From the NCBI RefSeq assembly GCF_023544445.1, contig NZ_JALPVJ010000004.1, positions 248,001 through 312,000 of the forward strand: DNA of 64,000 nt, written 5' to 3'. Positions 60,385 to 64,000 of this stretch are shown here, in pieces. The DNA comes from Actinoplanes sp. M2I2. GTDB taxonomy: Bacteria > Actinomycetota > Actinomycetes > Mycobacteriales > Micromonosporaceae. Both the position numbers and the translations under genes were made by a program. Position 1 is the first letter of the stretch. Each line of letters starts with the position of its first letter. The notes under the pieces are model-generated. The model was not told where the DNA came from. It saw nothing but the letters and a program-made list of their open reading frames with translations, and searched no databases.

Positions 60385-60641
60385 GCGTGATCGCGCCGCG
60401 CCGGACCCGCGGCCACTGGATGCGCGAGCCTTGGCCGCGAACGGTGGAGGGTGAGGTCGCAGCGCTGCGGGTCGCGTTCCCGCTGTGGGAGGTCGAGCAC
60501 CGGGCCGACGCGGACGACGGGTTTCCGTTCCGGGCGACGAGGCCGCGGGCGGATGGCAGCCATCACGGCCGGTTGGCTTACGACGGCCGCGGGCTCGGCC
60601 TGGCGATGGAACAGTCCGAAGCGGAGCCGGACCTGTGGTGA
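60381..60641 (+). CDS. Small protein of unknown function
   Basis: 86 residues, GTG start overlapping the upstream stop. The sequence TVEGEVAALRVAFPLWEVEH resembles the short regulatory-locus proteins often found after XRE-TPR genes in actinobacteria. Coupled to both neighbours by 4 base overlaps. Confidence 0.55.
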   Translation: MSVIAPRRTRGHWMREPWPRTVEGEVAALRVAFPLWEVEHRADADDGFPFRATRPRADGSHHGRLAYDGRGLGLAMEQSEAEPDLW

Positions 60642-60958
60642 CCGTCGACGAGTCCCGTGACCCGTACGGGGCAAACGCGATGAACGCGGACCAGCAGGCC
60701 AAGCACTACGCCGGTCTGGTGGCCGAGGCGGTAGCCGCCGGTCGCCGGTGCGAGATCTGCCCGCAAGCGCCGACAGCGATCGTGCTGATTTTTGAGACCG
60801 AGCACCTCCTGTGCCCGGAGCACGCAGGCAAGGCAGATCGGCTTCACGCTCAGACCGTCGACTTCGTCGGCGAGGAGCGTGACCTCAGCCGGATCATCCG
60901 GTGGTATCCCGAGCGCGACGACCTTTACCGGCGCCGACGGCAGAAGCACCTGTCGTAG
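60638..60958 (+). CDS. Small Cys/His protein of unknown function
   Basis: 106 residues, GTG start overlapping the upstream stop. CEICPQAPTAIVLIFETEHL then LCPEH forms a CxxC...CxxH metal-site candidate. Third gene of the coupled run. Confidence 0.55.
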   Translation: MTVDESRDPYGANAMNADQQAKHYAGLVAEAVAAGRRCEICPQAPTAIVLIFETEHLLCPEHAGKADRLHAQTVDFVGEERDLSRIIRWYPERDDLYRRRRQKHLS

Positions 60959-61203
60959 GCCCGAGCCTGGGGCGGCTTCCTGGCTGGCGCTGCGGAGTGG
61001 CCGCCCTGCCCACCTACGGGCGGGACTGCGGCAGGGTCGTGTGATCACCGGTGCACTGGCCCTGCCGCAGCGCAAAGCACCTCAAGAGCAGACCGACCGG
61101 ATGGGGGCATCATGCAATGGCGGCACGCGACGCCGGGGAGGTCACCGCCCGGCAGCTAGACTCCCTGACCGACTCTGAACAGGCGAAACGATCGGAGCAC
61201 AGC

Positions 61204-61755
61204 ATGCAGCTCGCCCAGGTCCTCGACGTCGTCGAGCGGCTGCTCGTAGCCGCCGAACATCCCGAGATCGTCAAGGTCGAGCGGTACGGGACGGCGACAG
61301 AGCCGTGGGGACCGGACGCCGCGCGGTCACGGACAACCACGATTTCCGGGCTGAAGGCGACCTTCACGTCCACCTCCACAGCGCTGCTCAACGGGCGGAT
61401 TCTTCCCGGCGTGGTCGACGTGCCGATGCCTGCCGAGCTGCCGCTGCCCACGCTCCGGGCCCCCCGCTTCGCGACGTTCGTCGCGCAGCTCCTGAACGTC
61501 GCACGCCCAAAGCAGTTCACGTCATGGCAGCTCGTCAGTCCGCCGGCCATGGGCCCGGCGGACCGACCCGGAACGCTGCCCTACGGAATCAGCATCTCGT
61601 GCGCGGACGGGACCAAAATGCTCCTCCTGTGCCAGGCCACCGGCGCCATGGTCGGCAAAGAGCCTGAGGAGGAGCCATTCCCCGGATACGTGATCCCCGA
61701 AGGAGTCAAGACATGCCTCCAGGAAGTCAGTGCTCAGCCTGCGGCGCCCGCGTAG
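61204..61755 (+). CDS. Protein of unknown function
   Basis: 183 residues from ATG 61204 (GGAG upstream); an in-frame ATG at 61117 lacks a good site. Mixed alpha/beta, soluble, no motif recognised. Confidence 0.5.
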   Translation: MQLAQVLDVVERLLVAAEHPEIVKVERYGTATEPWGPDAARSRTTTISGLKATFTSTSTALLNGRILPGVVDVPMPAELPLPTLRAPRFATFVAQLLNVARPKQFTSWQLVSPPAMGPADRPGTLPYGISISCADGTKMLLLCQATGAMVGKEPEEEPFPGYVIPEGVKTCLQEVSAQPAAPA

Positions 61756-61952
61756 GCGTTCCGCCCGGCAGCTCCTGCCCGCCCCAACGGGGCGCGAACG
61801 GCGGCTGTTCGACCGGGCTGGTCGCGAAACCACCTTCAGGGGGCGACCTTGCTGCTCGCCGGCAAGATCGTCGGTGTCAGGCGACGGCGACGCCCGACGT
61901 GCAGGTGGCTTCCTTGATGTCGCCGCTGTCGATGAGGCAGAGCTCGATGTAG
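61713..61952 (+). CDS. Possible small zinc-ribbon protein, overlapping two genes
   Basis: 79 residues. ATG 61713 has AAGGAG at ideal spacing and the start encodes CSACGARVGVPPGSSCPPQ (CxxC). It overlaps the previous gene by 43 bases and the convergent secreted-protein gene by 76, so its full length is doubtful. Confidence 0.35.
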   Translation: MPPGSQCSACGARVGVPPGSSCPPQRGANGGCSTGLVAKPPSGGDLAARRQDRRCQATATPDVQVASLMSPLSMRQSSM

Positions 61953-62296
61953 ACCGAGGAGCCGTCGACGATGCTCTTGTTGAAGCTCTTCGAGCTTCCC
62001 GCGCCGCCGCCGTAGTAGAGATCGGCCGGGTAGATCCAGATGTTGTCCGGGGTCCGGTAGTAGTAGCTGACGTTCACCCCGGCGCCGTCCGACCTCTGGT
62101 CGTAGAGGGTGAAGATCTCGCCGGTGGCGTTGAAGAAGACGCCCCCGCCGTTGGCCGCGTACCCGTTCCCCGCCCTGGTCACCATGGTCAGGTTCGTCTC
62201 CGCGTGCGCCGGCGCGGCGCCCAGCGCGAGCGCCATCCCGGTCGCGGCCGCCGCCGCCAGCGCCCCGGTGACCAATCTATGGACAAACTTTCGCAT
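61877..62296 (-). CDS. Small secreted protein
   Basis: 139 residues from ATG 62296 (GGGGGA upstream). A signal peptide ends near APAHAE, leaving a mature domain of about 107 residues that is beta-rich, with YYYRTPDNIWIYPADLYYGG and two Cys (ELCLIDSGDIKEATC), likely a disulphide. It resembles small exported beta proteins of actinomycetes; no enzyme motif. Confidence 0.65.
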   Translation of the reverse strand: MRKFVHRLVTGALAAAAATGMALALGAAPAHAETNLTMVTRAGNGYAANGGGVFFNATGEIFTLYDQRSDGAGVNVSYYYRTPDNIWIYPADLYYGGGAGSSKSFNKSIVDGSSVYIELCLIDSGDIKEATCTSGVAVA

Positions 62297-62446
62297 GCTG
62301 TTCCCCCGTTGTCCTTTTAGGATATTTACGGAGATCATAAACATGCGGCAGCGGGGCGCGCTGCCCCGTCCTGGCCTTCGATGCCCCTCGCGTAGGCCTT
62401 GAGCAGCACATTGACGCTGTGACCGCCCACTCCGCGACCCGGACTG

Positions 62447-63124
62447 CTAGGCGGTCGCGGACGGGCGGAGCAGGGCTGCAAGGTCTTCGATCCGGCGGGA
62501 AAGTTCCTGGATCTCGGGTCGCAGCGCCGCCGCGGTGCGGTCGATGATCTCGTCCTTCTCGGTGTCGGAGAGGAACTCCTTGTTGGTGCGGGCGGTGGTC
62601 CGCACGTTCTCGTCGACCTTGTTGATCTCGGCGCGGATCCAGTTCTTGTCAGCGGCGGTCAGTGCCACGGGGATGTCCTCCAGGTGCCATGAGGCGGTCG
62701 AGGCTTCGAGGGACGAGTTGTAGGAGCCGGAGAAGTGCGCGTGTTTGTCGTGCGGGTTCCCACCGGTGTACCGGGTCTGCCGCCAGCCGTTCGAGGCTTC
62801 CCAGATGCGCCGGTTGTAGATGATGTACCGCAGCCGCTTCTCCGCCCCGGACCGGCAGCGGCCGAGCAGGAACTGAACGACCGCCTCCATCGACAAGCCG
62901 GGCACACGCAGGTCGGCGTCGATGTCGATGGCGTGCACCTCGTTGACGCGGTCGGCGTCACGGATCGGGACGTTGCCGGTCTCGTCCGGGTTGTGGTCGG
63001 ACTGCGTCCCCTGGTGCGCGAGGTCGCCCACGCTGCCGTCGCTAGCCCTGTCCCGGCTGGGCGCGATCGCGTTGAAGTCGGAGCGCAGCCGTGCGAGGCA
63101 GGGCACCAGGATCCAGCTGGCCAT
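62447..63124 (-). CDS. M15-like peptidase, phage-lysin type
   Basis: 225 residues. The zinc motifs SDHNPDETGNVP, VHAIDID and PHDKHAHFSG fit the H-x6-D ... H-x-H layout of M15-type peptidoglycan peptidases that are widespread in actinophage lysins. The C-terminal third is a helical coiled region (KNWIRAEINKVDENVRTTAR ... EIQELSRRIEDLAALL). No signal peptide, as in many lysins. ATG 63124 has AAAGG upstream. Confidence 0.72.
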   Translation of the reverse strand: MASWILVPCLARLRSDFNAIAPSRDRASDGSVGDLAHQGTQSDHNPDETGNVPIRDADRVNEVHAIDIDADLRVPGLSMEAVVQFLLGRCRSGAEKRLRYIIYNRRIWEASNGWRQTRYTGGNPHDKHAHFSGSYNSSLEASTASWHLEDIPVALTAADKNWIRAEINKVDENVRTTARTNKEFLSDTEKDEIIDRTAAALRPEIQELSRRIEDLAALLRPSATA

Positions 63125-63333
63125 GATGGACCTTTCTCGAGATGCGGACCCGGCAACGGAGATGTCGCCACCAGACCACGAGATCCGCCAAAGCGGGCAT
63201 TGTAGTCAGCGGTGGAGCCGACCAGGCCTGTCGCGGTTCGGATATCTCTACCGTTCCCGCCGAACGCCGACATATGCGCCCCGATCGATCCTGGTCATGA
63301 GCTCCAAGGGGACCCTCGCCTGTACCGTTGTCC

Positions 63334-63358
63334 GGGTTCGAATCCCACGTCCTCCGCC
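63334..63358. repeat. Partial copy of the tRNA-Ser(TGA) 3' end
   Basis: 25 bases equal 58339-58363 with one mismatch (T arm through discriminator). The rest of a tRNA is absent, so it is probably an old attachment site. Confidence 0.6.
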
Positions 63359-63390
63359 ACCGCGCCCTGACCGCTACCAGGGAAATGCCG

Positions 63391-64000
63391 ATGACCGATC
63401 CGTCGTCACGATTCGCCATCGAGTTGCGGCGCCTTCGCCTGGAACGTGCCCTTTCCTACCGTGCGCTCGCCGACCTGGCGCACCACGGCAAGAGCTACAT
63501 CGAAGACCTCGAGAAGGGTCGGAGATCGCCCAGCCCCGTGGTCGCGGATCGGCTCGATGAAGCCCTGCGTGCTCAGGGTCGACTCGCCGCGACGCTGCGT
63601 CCGGTCACCGACGCGGATGTGGACTCGGAACTGGAGGCAGTCGAGCTGGCCCGCCGCGTCACGGCGTCGGACGTGAGCACGGAGACCCTCGACAGGCTGG
63701 AGCAGGCGGCCGACGCGATGGCGATGGCGTACGCGACCACTCCTCCCGACCAGTTGCTGCCGCGCGTACGGCGGCACCTCGACTACGTCGGCCTGCTCGT
63801 CGACGCTCGTAAGACACTCGCCCACCATCGGCGGCTGCTCGTCATCGGCGGCTGGTTCGCGCTGCTGCGAGCCACCCTGCACATCGATCTCCGCCAAGCC
63901 CGGGCGGCGGAGGCCTATTTGAGCACCGCCGCACAGCTGGCCGATCAGACCGGACACGCGGAAATCGCCGCCTGGTGCCTGGAGACCCGTGCGTGGGAGG
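63391..64000 (+). CDS. XRE-family regulator, cut off by the window end
   Basis: The open frame from ATG 63391 (AGGGAA upstream) runs to the last base, so at least 203 residues are seen. RFAIELRRLRLERALSYRAL then ADLAHHGKSYIEDLEKGRR is an XRE helix-turn-helix, and a helical TPR-like region follows (HRRLLVIGGWFALLRATLHI). The C-terminus lies outside the window. Confidence 0.82.
   Translation, partial: MTDPSSRFAIELRRLRLERALSYRALADLAHHGKSYIEDLEKGRRSPSPVVADRLDEALRAQGRLAATLRPVTDADVDSELEAVELARRVTASDVSTETLDRLEQAADAMAMAYATTPPDQLLPRVRRHLDYVGLLVDARKTLAHHRRLLVIGGWFALLRATLHIDLRQARAAEAYLSTAAQLADQTGHAEIAAWCLETRAWE

Overview
The window is GC-rich DNA of an actinomycete. The family content (SigE-type sigma factor with an overlapping partner gene, ESX/WXG100-like genes, GTG/TTG starts, an XRE-peptide deformylase fusion, GH30 plus ricin-type lectin, and an actinomycete integrative and conjugative element, AICE) points to a Micromonosporaceae-like chromosome such as Actinoplanes. 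That assignment is an inference from gene families, not from a database match.

Left chromosome, 1-10892: an Ltp-repeat surface protein, a broken IS5-type transposase, a sigma factor/partner pair, a secreted repeat-domain protein, a GntR(YtrA)-controlled ABC transporter operon (two ATPases, one permease), a minus-strand ESX/YbaB-like cluster (7529-10295), and a decayed sigma factor and GntR fragment next to the attachment site.

Integrated element, 10893-38926: a 28 kb AICE sits in the 3' end of a tRNA-Arg(ACG) gene. A perfect 43 bp direct repeat bounds it (10893-10935 and 38884-38926). The right end carries excisionase and tyrosine integrase. Inwards lie a replication module (primase-polymerase, DUF3631 ATPase, family A DNA polymerase, SSB), a transfer module (FtsK/TraB-like translocase, DUF2637 membrane protein, small zinc-ribbon and membrane proteins) and a regulatory module (Nudix/HTH protein and HTH-TPR regulator, with a promoter whose spacer is a palindrome). 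Two arrays of 9 bp repeats, one after the translocase (29575-29694) and one at the end of the helicase gene (36663-36858), are candidate transfer and replication loci. The left 8 kb is cargo that looks like anti-phage defence: an unrecognised 648-residue protein, a McrA-like PD-(D/E)XK nuclease, and a complete three-gene ABC-three-component (ABC-3C) operon with a Mrr-like nuclease, a middle component and a Rad50-like ATPase with zinc hook. The ABC-3C genes are visibly less GC-rich than everything around them.

Right chromosome, 38927-64000: tRNA-Arg and tRNA-Ser(GCT), a Lys/Ala/Pro-repeat EcsC-like protein, a CPBP protease, a flavohaemoglobin, the XRE-deformylase fusion, an FhuF-like iron protein behind an IdeR/DtxR-type box, a toxin/immunity-like cluster, a large GT-C-like membrane protein, a methyltransferase, a PEBP protein, a GAF-histidine kinase, an NlpC/P60 hydrolase, a DUF4352 protein, a quinone oxidoreductase and a secreted GH30 glycosidase. 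A tRNA-Ser(TGA) at 58277 and a partial copy of its 3' end at 63334 bracket about 5 kb of regulatory, small and lysin-like genes that may be a decayed island. The window ends inside an XRE regulator gene.
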